Shown here in pieces: positions 33,392 to 42,192 of a stretch of 64,000 bases of DNA. Source of the DNA: an uncultured Elusimicrobium sp. (GTDB taxonomy: Bacteria; Elusimicrobiota; Elusimicrobia; Elusimicrobiales; Elusimicrobiaceae); NCBI GenBank assembly GCA_937891135.1, contig CALAFB010000004.1, positions 62,001 through 126,000 on the forward strand. Direction: 5' to 3'. A program made the position numbers and the translations under genes. How positions within the stretch are numbered: position 1 is the first letter of the stretch; each line of letters opens with the position of its first letter. The notes under the pieces were generated by a model that worked only from the letters and a program-made list of their open reading frames with translations, searched no databases and was not told the DNA's origin.

Positions 33392-34135
33392 ATGCAAAAT
33401 AAAAGTACCCGGCGGGGTAAAACGCAAAATGGAAATGTGGTTATTAAACAAAAGGGTCATTCCCAAGAGTTTCTATTGGGAATCTTCAACGCTTGCCGTT
33501 GTTATCAAAAGTCAATGGCCTTATTAAATAGGTACGTGGAAGATCCCCGATTACAGACCTCGGGGATGACACCCTTTACTTATAACGGCAACGACAAGAA
33601 TGCGGAAGAGCCCCGAGTGCTGCGTACAGCAACATTGGAGATGACAACTTTATTCAAGGATGAGGCCCTGAACAAAGACGCTTTCAGGGCTCCGCTTCGC
33701 TCCGGTTTTACGCTCATTGAATTGTTAGTTGTCATTCTTATCATCGGTATTTTGGCGGCGGTGGCGTTGCCGCAATATCAAAAATCGGTAGAAAAAGCAC
33801 GAGTAACAGAAGCGATAACGATGTTAAAAGAAATGTCGGCAGCCCAACGGCTCTGCGTATTAGAGTCCTCCAGTATGAACGATTGCGGCTCTGAAGATTT
33901 TTTTGAAACATCTTCTTTTGAACCACCAACCCCTCTATTGGATGCAGATAATTGTTCAGAGGGGCTTATTTGCTTTAAAACAAAAGATTGGGAATTTTGG
34001 TCAGAAGATACTCTTTACGCGAGACGATTTATCAATGAAAATGGAATTTATACACTTGGTATCTCTCCTACAGGTAACATCGAATGTGATGATTATCCAG
34101 GCAACCAAGAGTATTGTGCCAAAATCGGAATGTAA
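33392..34135 (+). CDS. Type IV pilin-like protein with a very long leader peptide
   Basis: 247 residues. Predicted cleavage is G105|F106 in [14 protein letters not shown]. The first residues [13 protein letters not shown] match the pilin at 20675 ([13 protein letters not shown]), although the following 90 residues differ. That stretch is encoded by DNA palindromes and looks like non-protein sequence read in frame. The mature part has [14 protein letters not shown], then [13 protein letters not shown] and a cysteine-rich acidic head. AAAAGGAG lies 8 nt before the ATG. An internal ATG (Met84) directly behind TTGGAG would give a 22-residue leader and is a possible alternative, though the spacing is poor. 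Confidence 0.8.
   Translation: MQNKSTRRGKTQNGNVVIKQKGHSQEFLLGIFNACRCYQKSMALLNRYVEDPRLQTSGMTPFTYNGNDKNAEEPRVLRTATLEMTTLFKDEALNKDAFRAPLRSGFTLIELLVVILIIGILAAVALPQYQKSVEKARVTEAITMLKEMSAAQRLCVLESSSMNDCGSEDFFETSSFEPPTPLLDADNCSEGLICFKTKDWEFWSEDTLYARRFINENGIYTLGISPTGNIECDDYPGNQEYCAKIGM
33459..33690. repeat. Palindromes read in frame within a pilin leader peptide
   Basis: Three hairpin-forming palindromes lie in the translated leader: ATTCCCAA/TTGGGAAT (33459-33466 with 33476-33483), ATCCCCGA/TCGGGGAT (33543-33550 with 33560-33567) and GCCCTGAA/TTCAGGGC (33665-33672 with 33683-33690). The middle one, ending in GGGGATGAC, resembles the GGGATGAC tail of the palindrome at 20478-20502. All keep the pilin frame open. 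Confidence 0.65.
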
Positions 34136-34211
34136 ATTAAACATCGTAAAAGTACTGATCAAATAGTAGTACCCTGATTTGTTTACATTTGCACCATTTC
34201 CCGTTTGAGGT

Positions 34212-36692
34212 TTAATGGAGTATTTCCAGCGGGGCGAATTTGAGCATAAACGTCCGACGCGTGCCATTACTAAACGCTACGGTAATTTTGGAACTTTCGC
34301 CACTGCCTACAATTTGTACGATTTTTCCTTCGCCAAATACGCCGTGTTTTACACGGCCGCCTACGGCTACGCCGTCCTCGTTCTTGGGGCCGGGGGTGGC
34401 CGGTATGGCGGGGATTTTGGGGGCTTGCACAAAGCCGGGCACGCGGCGCGGATCGGATAGACTGGGTTGCTTGGGTTTAGCATAGAGCGCACTTACGGGC
34501 GGTATATCGTCGTACTCCGGGAAATCGTTATCTAAGGCAGATTCTATTTCGTAACCGTCCTCGTCATAGCGTTTTTGGAAGCGGCTCTTACGCGCGTAGC
34601 CCGCAAAACCGCCGTACGAACTACCGTAACTTTTGCGCGGGTAGTCGTCCGAATACTGGCGTTTGCGCGCCGTAAAGCGTTCGTAATTTCCGCCGGAATA
34701 AGCCGAACTCCCCCCCCACGCAAAGCGGTTTGGACGGGCTTGCACTTCTTCTTCCGTTAATAGTTTGCTTTCAAACAAGAAGCGGCTCGGCGGGTTTTCC
34801 TGTACTTGGCCGAATTTGCGCCGCCGCTCGGCATACGTTAAAAAGAGTTTCTCTTTAGCGCGCGTCATAGCCACGTAGCACAGGCGGCGTTCTTCTTCGG
34901 TATCGTCCTCGTTATCGCAGCCAATAGGGAACAAATTTTCTTCCAGCCCGGTGACAAACACGTTTTGAAATTCTAACCCTTTGGCCAGGTGCACGGTCAT
35001 CAAGGTTACCGCACCGCCCTCGCCAGCTTGGCTGTCGTCCTCGCCGGACAAGAGCGACACTTCCTGCAAAAAGTCCGCCACACTGGGCTCTTTTTCGCCG
35101 CGCTGGCAGCGTTCTTCGTACTCTTTGACGGCGTTAATTAAAGCGTCCAAGTTCTGCAAGCGGCTTTCGGCTTCGGGGTCTTTTTCCATCTCGGCCTTGA
35201 CGGCGTCCATATAGCCCGATTCAATCAAAATTTTGTGGAAAATATCGGCGGGGGCGGTCAGCAGCATATCGCCGCGCCAATGCTCAAACAATTGCGCCAA
35301 TTTCACGGCGGCCTTCATGGCCGCGCTGCCCAGGCCGGGCACATAGGCGGCTTTTTTGAGTGCGTCATACAGGGAAATCTGTTGTGCTTCGGCGTATGCC
35401 AACAAGCGGTCCTGCGCCACTTTGCCAAGCCCGCGCGTGGGCGTGTTGATAATGCGCAGCAGGCTCACGTTATCGGCAGAGTTGACCAGCAACCGCGCGT
35501 AGCACATGATGTCTTTAATTTCTTTACGGTCGTAGAAGCGCACCGTACCGATTAAGCGATACGGGATTTGGTATTTGCGGAAATAATCTTCAAAGCTGCG
35601 GCTCTGCGCGTTGGTGCGGTAAAAGACCGCCATGTCTTTCAAACTCGCGCCGTCGTTCTCTACGAGTTTTTGGATTTGCACGCTCACCCAGCGGGCCTCG
35701 TCGCCTTCGGTTTGGCAGGCGTGCACGGTAATGGGCTCGCCGGCGGATTTATCGGTAAATAGGTTTTTGTCTTTGCGTTTTTTGTTATGCGTGATGAGGC
35801 GGTTGGACGCTTCCAAAATGGCTTTGGTGGAGCGGTAGTTTTGCTCTAAGGTGATGATTTTAGCGTCCTTGAAATCTTTTTCAAACTCCAAAATATTACG
35901 GATGTTTGCCCCGCGCCAGGAGTAGATGCTTTGGTCCGGGTCGCCCACCACGCAGAGTTTGCGCGTTTTGGCGGTTAAATATTTGGTGATTAAATACTGC
36001 GTGTGGTTGGTGTCCTGATACTCGTCCACCAGCACGTATTGGAAAAAGTCTTGGTAATATTCGCGCACGTCCGCGTGGTCGCGCAGCAAGATGACGGTTT
36101 TGACTAACAGGTCGCCAAAGTCCAGCGCGCCGGCTTCTTTCAACTTCTGTTCGTAGCGGCGGTAGATTTCGGCGGCGCGGATTTTACCGTCTAAGCCCGA
36201 AGCGGTGGCCTGCTGCATGAGTCCGTCGGGCGTGACCATTTCATCCTTCGCGCGCGAGATAATACTGACAATTTGGTTGACCTCTTTTTTGGGCTCTTTG
36301 ACGCCCATTTGCTCTAAAAGTAGCGTGACGACTTTCTTCTGGTCGCTGTCATCATAAATGGCAAAATCTTTGGTGAGGCCGAGTTTCTCGGCATTTTGGC
36401 GCAATACGCGCACGCCGAACGAGTGGAACGTGTGAATCCACACGCGCCGCCCGGCCCCGGGCACGAGGGCTTCCACGCGCTCGCGCATTTCGCCGGCGGC
36501 TTTGTTGGTAAAGGTAACAGCCAAAATGCGCGCGGGATGATACCCGTCCGCGATTAACTTGGCGATTTTAGTGGTTAAAGTTTTGGTTTTTCCGGTCCCC
36601 GCCCCGGCCACAATGAGGCACGGCCCACCGTCGTACAGGGCGGCTTCTAATTGCTGGGGGTTTAATGATTTTAAAGATTCTTCAACGGTCAT
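34212..36692 (-). CDS. pcrA: UvrD/PcrA/Rep-type ATP-dependent DNA helicase
   Basis: 826 residues. The Q motif and motif I (LNPQQLEAAL, VAGAGTGKTKTLTTKI), motif Ia (AVTFTNKAAGEMRERV), motif II (VDEYQDTNHTQY), motif III (GDPDQSIYSWRGA), motif IV (LEQNYRST), motif V (MTVHLAKGLEFQNVFV) and motif VI (YVAMTRAKEKL) are all intact. It unwinds DNA 3' to 5' in excision and mismatch repair and clears RecA. The C-terminal 130 residues hold a Tyr/Gly/Arg-rich linker and a Tudor-like end (GGRVKHGVFGEGKIVQI) typical of PcrA. It overlaps the RDD gene by 4 bp. Confidence 0.95.
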   Translation of the reverse strand: MTVEESLKSLNPQQLEAALYDGGPCLIVAGAGTGKTKTLTTKIAKLIADGYHPARILAVTFTNKAAGEMRERVEALVPGAGRRVWIHTFHSFGVRVLRQNAEKLGLTKDFAIYDDSDQKKVVTLLLEQMGVKEPKKEVNQIVSIISRAKDEMVTPDGLMQQATASGLDGKIRAAEIYRRYEQKLKEAGALDFGDLLVKTVILLRDHADVREYYQDFFQYVLVDEYQDTNHTQYLITKYLTAKTRKLCVVGDPDQSIYSWRGANIRNILEFEKDFKDAKIITLEQNYRSTKAILEASNRLITHNKKRKDKNLFTDKSAGEPITVHACQTEGDEARWVSVQIQKLVENDGASLKDMAVFYRTNAQSRSFEDYFRKYQIPYRLIGTVRFYDRKEIKDIMCYARLLVNSADNVSLLRIINTPTRGLGKVAQDRLLAYAEAQQISLYDALKKAAYVPGLGSAAMKAAVKLAQLFEHWRGDMLLTAPADIFHKILIESGYMDAVKAEMEKDPEAESRLQNLDALINAVKEYEERCQRGEKEPSVADFLQEVSLLSGEDDSQAGEGGAVTLMTVHLAKGLEFQNVFVTGLEENLFPIGCDNEDDTEEERRLCYVAMTRAKEKLFLTYAERRRKFGQVQENPPSRFLFESKLLTEEEVQARPNRFAWGGSSAYSGGNYERFTARKRQYSDDYPRKSYGSSYGGFAGYARKSRFQKRYDEDGYEIESALDNDFPEYDDIPPVSALYAKPKQPSLSDPRRVPGFVQAPKIPAIPATPGPKNEDGVAVGGRVKHGVFGEGKIVQIVGSGESSKITVAFSNGTRRTFMLKFAPLEILH

Positions 36693-37261
36693 TTTGTTTC
36701 TTCTTTTTGTTTTTGTGGTGCGGCTTGCGGGGTATCTTGCGGCACGTTTTGCACCACTTGTAAGCCCATCAGTTTTTTACCGAGGGAGGCCCCAAACATA
36801 CTTTCTAAAACTGAAAAATAAATTAAAATAAGTATGGGCCCTAATACCCAACCACTCAAAAACCACAAAAACATTTTCTCCATATCATTCCAAACAAAAG
36901 TAGCCAAAAATATAATGCCCCATATTAAGAAAAATAATCCAATACATTCTATACCATATGCACTAAAAACCCGCTTGGCAGAAGACTGGTTCATGAATAA
37001 CTTAAGATGAAATAATTTTTTTCCTAAACTACCTTTTCCGTGCTGCTCAAACAGTGCAAAATATCCCGCATTTAAAATTAAGAAAATTGCGAGGTTGATA
37101 GAAATGCTCCACATCCAAGGCAAGGTACTTATAGCGGAACGTACCTCCCACATGTAATACCCCAAATTAAGCACAAATAAAATTAAAATATCAATGCTAT
37201 ACGCACCCAACAATCGCCAAAAACCGGGTTTTTGTAATACTACTTCTATTTTATTTTCCAT
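36689..37261 (-). CDS. RDD family membrane protein
   Basis: 190 residues. The start KPGFWRLLGAYSIDILILF and the segments KGSLGKKLFHLKLF and GASLGKKLMGLQVV are RDD-like; notably the LGKK motif appears twice. About four membrane helices are present. The last 20 residues are Gln/Pro/Glu-rich. It follows its paralogue by 3 bp and overlaps the helicase gene, so the three are one transcription unit. Function unknown. Confidence 0.78.
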   Translation of the reverse strand: MENKIEVVLQKPGFWRLLGAYSIDILILFVLNLGYYMWEVRSAISTLPWMWSISINLAIFLILNAGYFALFEQHGKGSLGKKLFHLKLFMNQSSAKRVFSAYGIECIGLFFLIWGIIFLATFVWNDMEKMFLWFLSGWVLGPILILIYFSVLESMFGASLGKKLMGLQVVQNVPQDTPQAAPQKQKEETK

Positions 37262-37264
37262 AAT

Positions 37265-37855
37265 TTATTCTCCTTTTTTTGTTTGTGGTGCGGCTTGCAC
37301 GACGGTTAACCCCATGAGCTTTTTGCCCAGGGTTTTGCCAAAAAAATGTTCTAACATAGCAAAATATAATATTATTGCACTAAAATACAAAGAGGTCATA
37401 CCCCAAAAAACACAATAATAAAACGTACCGGGATTACAGTCAAAACAAACTAGAGCCTGTATAATCAAACCCACTATTAGACAAAATGTTAATGCAGGAA
37501 TAAGCAGTAGGAAATCAAGGCCATACGCTGCCAATAATTTCTTTTGTATATTTTGTTGAGTTTCTCCGAAAATTCTTATTCCAAGTAACCGCTTGCCAAG
37601 GGTTTGTTTTCGCCAACTTTCACATCCGGCAAAATACAAAATATTAGGGATACAAATACATACTGTACATATTCCCACTAGTATAAATACACCCAAATGC
37701 TCGTCCACACCCATAATCCTATTGGGGACAAATACCCAAAGCAGTTTCCACAGAACCCAGGCAACAAAAAATGTAATTATAAAATCTATAAAATATGCCC
37801 CAAATAGCCGCCAAAAACCGGGTTTTTGTAATACTACTTCCGTTTTATTTTCCAT
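37265..37855 (-). CDS. RDD family membrane protein (tandem paralogue)
   Basis: 196 residues, close in sequence to the next gene: both begin with MENK followed by VVLQKPGFWRL and both carry KxLGKKLMGL near the end. About four membrane segments are seen. KQTLGKRLLGIRIF near residue 90 is the more canonical RDD motif. The shared N-terminus indicates recent tandem duplication. Its Shine-Dalgarno GGAG precedes the ATG. Together with the pair at 9.7-11.2 kb this makes four RDD genes in the window. Confidence 0.78.
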   Translation of the reverse strand: MENKTEVVLQKPGFWRLFGAYFIDFIITFFVAWVLWKLLWVFVPNRIMGVDEHLGVFILVGICTVCICIPNILYFAGCESWRKQTLGKRLLGIRIFGETQQNIQKKLLAAYGLDFLLLIPALTFCLIVGLIIQALVCFDCNPGTFYYCVFWGMTSLYFSAIILYFAMLEHFFGKTLGKKLMGLTVVQAAPQTKKGE

Positions 37856-37868
37856 AATTTACACTCCT

Positions 37869-39083
37869 TTACTTCAGTTTTAACTGCACAAACGTCTCAA
37901 TATGCTCGCTGTGTGGGAAAAAATCAAACGCTTCCACATCTAAAATTTCGTAATGCTGCGTGAGCGTTTTTAAATCCGTCGCCAGCGTAAGCGGGTTGCA
38001 CGAAATATACAGCACATTTTCCACGCCACTTTCCGCCACCGCCTTACACGCACGCGGGTGCATACCGCCGCGCGGCGGGTCCAAAATAATGAGAGCATCT
38101 TTGCGCTCAATGGGCTGCTGGCGCACAAAATCCTCCACGCGCGAGCAGAAAAACTGCACGTTCGTTACGCCGTTAAGTTTGGCGTTTTCAATGCCGTTGT
38201 AAATGGCGGGCGCGACTGACTCCACGCAAATACTTTTTTCGCACAAATCGGCGCACGATAAGGAAAAACTCCCCGCCCCGCCGTACAAATCGTAAATCTT
38301 TTTGGACGCGATTTTTTTGACGATACTTCGCACGCGGGAGTACATCTTTTGCGCGGTTTGGGTGTTCGTCTGAAAAAACGATTGCGGCGAGAGTTTAAAA
38401 ATCACTTCGCGCTCGGTTTTTCCGTCCGCGCCGCTTAGCAAAATCTTCTCAAAAATATGGTCCTTGCCTTTGAGCACGCGCAGACTTTCGGGCTCGGCCG
38501 TGTCGGCTAGCCCGGTATTGACCGCCGCCATAATGTTAGCATTGGGCAGCACACTTTCTACGGCTTGCACAAAGGTTTTTTCGTTAAAATCGTCCGTCAC
38601 AAACAGCACGACAATTTGCTCGCCGGTGTTTTTGCCTTCGCGCACCATTAAATGCCGCAACACGCCGGTGTGTTTGCGCTGGTCGTAATACGGCAGATTT
38701 TCGGCTTGCGCCCACGCGCGAATCGCCTGCACTAAGGGCACTAATTTCTCGCTAAACAGCCAGCACTCGGCTAGGTCTACGGCGCGGTCCCAGCGGCCTT
38801 TTAATTTAAAGCCCACACACTGTTCAAATTCTAAAGGGCGCGTTTTGTTGGCGGGGTCTTTCTTGTCGTAATCCGCGCGCCATTTGACTTGGTGGCAAAA
38901 CCCCAGCTCCACTTTGTTGCGAAAATACACCGGGCTATCCGTCACGGTTACCGGGATTTCCTTCGTCCAAAAGTCTTTTAAAATTTCCTGCAGGCGCGCG
39001 CGTTTTTGGGCTACCTGTTCTTCGTAGGACAGATTTAAGAGCGTGCAGCCGCCGCACGTGCCGAAGTGTTTACAGTTACGCAT
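37869..39083 (-). CDS. RumA/TrmA-type RNA (uracil-5-)-methyltransferase
   Basis: 404 residues. A Fe-S type cysteine cluster lies at the very N-terminus (CKHFGTCGGC). The SAM domain shows IYDLYGGAGSFSLS, and the catalytic cysteine is in NVLYISCNPLTLATDL. The base-binding LDPPRGGMHPRA is also present. The N-terminal TRAM domain usual in RlmD is missing, as in RlmC- and some TrmFO-independent forms. It methylates U in rRNA or tRNA; the exact site cannot be told. The gene overlaps ychF by 8 bp. Confidence 0.88.
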   Translation of the reverse strand: MRNCKHFGTCGGCTLLNLSYEEQVAQKRARLQEILKDFWTKEIPVTVTDSPVYFRNKVELGFCHQVKWRADYDKKDPANKTRPLEFEQCVGFKLKGRWDRAVDLAECWLFSEKLVPLVQAIRAWAQAENLPYYDQRKHTGVLRHLMVREGKNTGEQIVVLFVTDDFNEKTFVQAVESVLPNANIMAAVNTGLADTAEPESLRVLKGKDHIFEKILLSGADGKTEREVIFKLSPQSFFQTNTQTAQKMYSRVRSIVKKIASKKIYDLYGGAGSFSLSCADLCEKSICVESVAPAIYNGIENAKLNGVTNVQFFCSRVEDFVRQQPIERKDALIILDPPRGGMHPRACKAVAESGVENVLYISCNPLTLATDLKTLTQHYEILDVEAFDFFPHSEHIETFVQLKLK

Positions 39084-40149
39084 TTACTTTGAACAGGCAA
39101 ACGTCGCCGTCCTTTACAATATAGTCTTTGCCCTCGGAGCGGATGAGGCCGTGCTCGCGCAGGGCTTTTTCGGAGCCGAATTTTTCCAAATCGTCAAACG
39201 TATACACGTCGGCGCGGATGAAGCCTTTTTCAAAATCGCTGTGGATTTTTCCGGCGGCTTGCGGCGCCGTGCACCCCACCGGGATGAGCCAGCTGCGCAC
39301 TTCTACTTCTTCGCCTGCCGTGAAATACGTGCACAGGTTTAAGAGCTTCATCCCCTCGCGCACTACTTTTTCAAGGCCCGTGTATTCGCTGCCGGTTTCG
39401 GCTAAAAATGCTTTCTTTTCTTCGTCTGAAAACTCCGCAATATCAGCTTCAAACTTCACGCACAACTCCACAAACCCCGCGCCGTTTTCTTTAGCGTATT
39501 GGGCTACGCGCGCAGCGTTTTCGGCGTTGCGTTTTTCACTATTATTGCCCACATATAAGACGGGTTTTGACGTTAAAAACTGGTATTCTTTAAGTTCTTC
39601 GGGCTCTAACCCTAACGAAGAAACAGGTTTGCCGTTTTCCAGCGCGGTTTTAATTTCCTTCATGCGCTCCCATGCGGCCACGGCATCTTTTTTGCCGGAT
39701 TTAGCGTTACTGGCCAGGCGGTCACAAATTTTGGTGGCACTTTCCAGGTCGGCCAGCATAAGTTCGGTATTGATAACTTCAATATCGCGCAGGGGGTCCA
39801 CGGAGTTCATTACGTGCGTGACGTTTTCGTCCTCAAACAACCGCACGACGTGGATAATCGCATCCACTTCGCGGATGTTGGCTAAAAACTTGTTGCCTAG
39901 CCCCTCGCCCTGGCTCGCACCTTTTACAATCCCGGCGATATCTACAAACTTAATAAACGCAGCGGTTTTCTTGGGTGGTTTAAACATCTCAAAAAGTTTG
40001 TCTAACCGTTTATCGGGGATAGCGACAATGCCCACATTGGGCTCAATGGTGCAGAACGGATAGTTGCTGGCTTCCGCGCCGGCACAAGTTAACGCATTAA
40101 ACAAAGTGGATTTGCCGACGTTGGGCAACCCTACGATACCGATTTCCAT
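39076..40149 (-). CDS. ychF: Ribosome-binding ATPase YchF (Obg family)
   Basis: 357 residues. G1 IGIVGLPNVGKSTLFNAL, the altered G3 KFVDIAGIVKGASQGEGLGNK and the G4-region substitution VLYVGNNSEKRN are YchF-specific and explain its ATP preference. A C-terminal TGS domain (about 275-355) ends with RSEGKDYIVKDGDVCLFKVNA-like sequence. It binds the ribosome and responds to oxidative stress. AGGAG lies 11 nt upstream, and a TATAAT-like box is seen in the leader. First gene of ychF-methyltransferase-RDD-RDD-pcrA. Confidence 0.96.
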   Translation of the reverse strand: MEIGIVGLPNVGKSTLFNALTCAGAEASNYPFCTIEPNVGIVAIPDKRLDKLFEMFKPPKKTAAFIKFVDIAGIVKGASQGEGLGNKFLANIREVDAIIHVVRLFEDENVTHVMNSVDPLRDIEVINTELMLADLESATKICDRLASNAKSGKKDAVAAWERMKEIKTALENGKPVSSLGLEPEELKEYQFLTSKPVLYVGNNSEKRNAENAARVAQYAKENGAGFVELCVKFEADIAEFSDEEKKAFLAETGSEYTGLEKVVREGMKLLNLCTYFTAGEEVEVRSWLIPVGCTAPQAAGKIHSDFEKGFIRADVYTFDDLEKFGSEKALREHGLIRSEGKDYIVKDGDVCLFKVNA

Positions 40150-40280
40150 AGTAAATGTACTCCTAAAAATATCTATGTGGATGAGATCCCGAAACGCATG
40201 CAGGATAACAGCCCTGTATTATAGATATTTTAGCATTTTTTGACTCGTTACAAAGAGAGTCTGTTGTAACAAATGAGCGT

Positions 40281-40321
40281 AAAAAAACACATGCTGGGTG
40301 TATTTCCCCAGTATGTGTTTT
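40281..40321 (-). terminator. Intrinsic terminator after the 40348-40740 gene
   Basis: A long stem AAAACACATGCTGGG / CCCAGTATGTGTTTT (40284-40298 with 40307-40321, one G-U pair) is followed by a U run on the reverse strand. Confidence 0.8.
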
Positions 40322-40347
40322 AAAACACCATAGACGTCTTACTTTTG

Positions 40348-40740
40348 TTACAAGGAAATGAGTGCCACATCCCCCCTAATTTGTACCTGTTTGCCGGGAA
40401 GTTTACTTGTATGTCCGTCTGCAAAAACCAGTTTTACAGCCGTAATATGATATCCTTCTTCCTGCGCGCATACGGCCGGGATATACACTTTTGAGCCATT
40501 TACTTTCCAAAACCCGGTACACGTATTTTCTTTTTGCTTTGTAGAAATGATTACATTCTTACGCGGTCGGCGGAACATCACATCGGAACTATACACCGGT
40601 TTTACCAGTTTAACTTGCACAGATACAGGCTGCGTGATTACAGCTTTTGTAACCGCACGTTCCACTTGACGGTCTAACGGCTGGGCCCATAACAACGGGC
40701 CGAACATACAAACTACAATTAAGTACACTACTTTTTTCAT
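40348..40740 (-). CDS. Secreted protein of unknown function
   Basis: 130 residues. A signal peptide (MKKVVYLIVVCMFGPLLWA) is followed by QPLDRQVERAV. Two cysteines (NTCTGFWKVN and AVCAQEEGYH) may form a disulfide. The mature part looks beta-rich and ends in KQVQIRGDVALISL. I do not recognise the family. Start: the ATG with GAGAGGA at 7 nt; the frame extends 10 codons upstream without signal. It has its own promoter and terminator, so it is a single-gene unit. Confidence 0.75.
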   Translation of the reverse strand: MKKVVYLIVVCMFGPLLWAQPLDRQVERAVTKAVITQPVSVQVKLVKPVYSSDVMFRRPRKNVIISTKQKENTCTGFWKVNGSKVYIPAVCAQEEGYHITAVKLVFADGHTSKLPGKQVQIRGDVALISL

Positions 40741-40761
40741 GGTTTTTCCTCTCTTAAGCAT

Positions 40762-40790
40762 ATTATACAAAAGTTAGTGGAAACTAACAA
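40762..40790 (-). promoter_or_regulatory. Sigma-70 promoter of the 40348-40740 gene
   Basis: Reverse strand TTGTTA (40785-40790) and TATAAT (40762-40767) are exactly 17 bp apart, 21 bp upstream of the ATG. The same TTGTTA box occurs before two of the pilin leaders. Confidence 0.75.
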
Positions 40791-40834
40791 GTATTTATTT
40801 TTTACTTCTAAAAATTAAATAAAAAATTGTTAGG

Positions 40835-41353
40835 TTAATATAACAATAAGCCAACTAGTCCACTAACTAATAATACGGAAACGGGGCCGCGTTTGTATTT
40901 CCACACCGCTACAAAAGCCCCCGCGCACAAGAGTACGCTTTTGTAATCTATAAAATTTTCACCGTTACATAACGTAAGCGCGGCCGCGGCAATTAAACCG
41001 ATTACCGTTAGGCGTAACAAGTGCCAAGCAACATGATATTTTTGGCGCGTAGCAAACAAAAATTTCCCCGCCAAAATAAGCAGTAACAACGACGGCAAAC
41101 ACACCGCCAGCGTAGAAACCGCTGCCCCCCAAACACTCCCGCTGGCCGTATACCCGGTATAGGTAGCCAGGTTAATGCCCACCGGCCCGGGCGTACCTTG
41201 CGAAATAGCCACAATATCCGTAAATTCGGCCGTAGAAAGCCAGGCTTGTTTGTAGACCACTTCATTTTGCAAAAACGAAATCATGGCATACCCGCCGCCA
41301 AAATTAAACAGCCCGATTTTAAAAAACGTAAAAAAGAGTTGCAAGTAAATCAT
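40835..41353 (-). CDS. chrA: Chromate transporter domain protein (half-size, second subunit)
   Basis: 172 residues. FKIGLFNFGGGYAMISFLQNE and QGTPGPVGINLATYTGY are the ChrA signatures, with about five membrane helices. Short ChrA proteins occur as pairs that replace the two-domain form. It overlaps the preceding half by 4 bp (ATGA), so the pair is translated together. Transport of chromate or sulfate is inferred from the family; physiological substrates are uncertain. The start is the Met beginning MIYLQLFFTFF. Confidence 0.88.
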   Translation of the reverse strand: MIYLQLFFTFFKIGLFNFGGGYAMISFLQNEVVYKQAWLSTAEFTDIVAISQGTPGPVGINLATYTGYTASGSVWGAAVSTLAVCLPSLLLLILAGKFLFATRQKYHVAWHLLRLTVIGLIAAAALTLCNGENFIDYKSVLLCAGAFVAVWKYKRGPVSVLLVSGLVGLLLY

Positions 41354-41886
41354 ACGGACCGCCCCTTCATTTTCCCATAAATAATCCCGCCGATTACGGC
41401 TAACAATACCACATACACCGGGGACAGTTCTGCAAGCCATACCGCCAATGCCACGGCTACGCATATCCACACGGTTTTACGTGTAACCCCAGCCGATTTT
41501 GAGAGCGTAAACACGGGCACCATAATAAGTGCCACCACCGCAGGGCGCACCCCTTTGAATATACGCTGCACAAGAGGGTTTTCGGCAAAAGAACGGAAAA
41601 ATAACGCAATGAGTAAAATAATAATAAAAGAAGGAACAGCCGCCCCCAACGCCGCCCAACATGCCCCCGCTACGCCATATAGCCGGTGCCCGGTTAAAAT
41701 AGCTACGTTAATGGCCATAATACCGGGGGCGGATTGGGCTACGGCGGTAATGTCTAAAAAATCCTCTTTGGAAAGATATTTGCCGACAAGTTCACGCTCC
41801 ATTAAGGGCAGCATCGCATACCCGCCGCCTAGCGTAAACAGGCCGATTTTAGCAAACATAAAAAATAGTTTGGCGTGATTTTTCAC
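41350..41886 (-). CDS. chrA: Chromate transporter domain protein (half-size, first subunit)
   Basis: 178 residues. FAKIGLFTLGGGYAMLPLMERE and AVAQSAPGIMAINVAILTG are the family motifs. It lies 18 bp after the small 95-aa gene that carries a pilin-type structured leader, so all three may share one promoter. With its partner it would form a heterodimeric anion transporter. Confidence 0.88.
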   Translation of the reverse strand: MKNHAKLFFMFAKIGLFTLGGGYAMLPLMERELVGKYLSKEDFLDITAVAQSAPGIMAINVAILTGHRLYGVAGACWAALGAAVPSFIIILLIALFFRSFAENPLVQRIFKGVRPAVVALIMVPVFTLSKSAGVTRKTVWICVAVALAVWLAELSPVYVVLLAVIGGIIYGKMKGRSV

Positions 41887-41904
41887 AAAACTATTGTACT
41901 AATT

Positions 41905-42192
41905 TTAAGAAGATATTTTATTTTGAAGCCTCCTTTTTTCTTGCCGATCAACTGTTTGATAGCGGGATAAATCTGCCGCAGTCAAAGGTAAGTTTTCCAT
42001 TTCAGCAATTACCAGGGCCCCATCTTCCAAGCTGCAACGAGCGGAAGATAAAGACTGTAACAGTAAGGGTGGAATGTCTATATAGCGGTCTTTAAAGCGA
42101 CGCGGAATCTGTTCCAAACGGGTATGGCACGCTTGTAACAAGCGGTGTATTTCAGCCAAGTCCTGCAAGGTTTGTAAGGTCCGTTTTTTCAT
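41905..42192 (-). CDS. Small helical protein of unknown function with a pilin-type RNA leader
   Basis: 95 residues. No signal peptide, membrane segment or prepilin motif is present. The sequence is mostly helical and charged (LQTLQDLAEIHRLLQACHTR, ending in RQEKRRLQNKISS), with two cysteines. I do not recognise it. Its interest is the upstream region: it has the same structured leader as the five pilin genes, making it the only non-pilin member here. No clear Shine-Dalgarno lies before the ATG. It is followed closely by the two chromate transporter genes. Confidence 0.65.
   Translation of the reverse strand: MKKRTLQTLQDLAEIHRLLQACHTRLEQIPRRFKDRYIDIPPLLLQSLSSARCSLEDGALVIAEMENLPLTAADLSRYQTVDRQEKRRLQNKISS

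Noticed and set aside
39128..40063. A 311-aa forward open frame opposite ychF
   Set aside because: It is entirely antisense to a well-supported YchF gene; Ser/Arg-rich composition is typical of a shadow frame.
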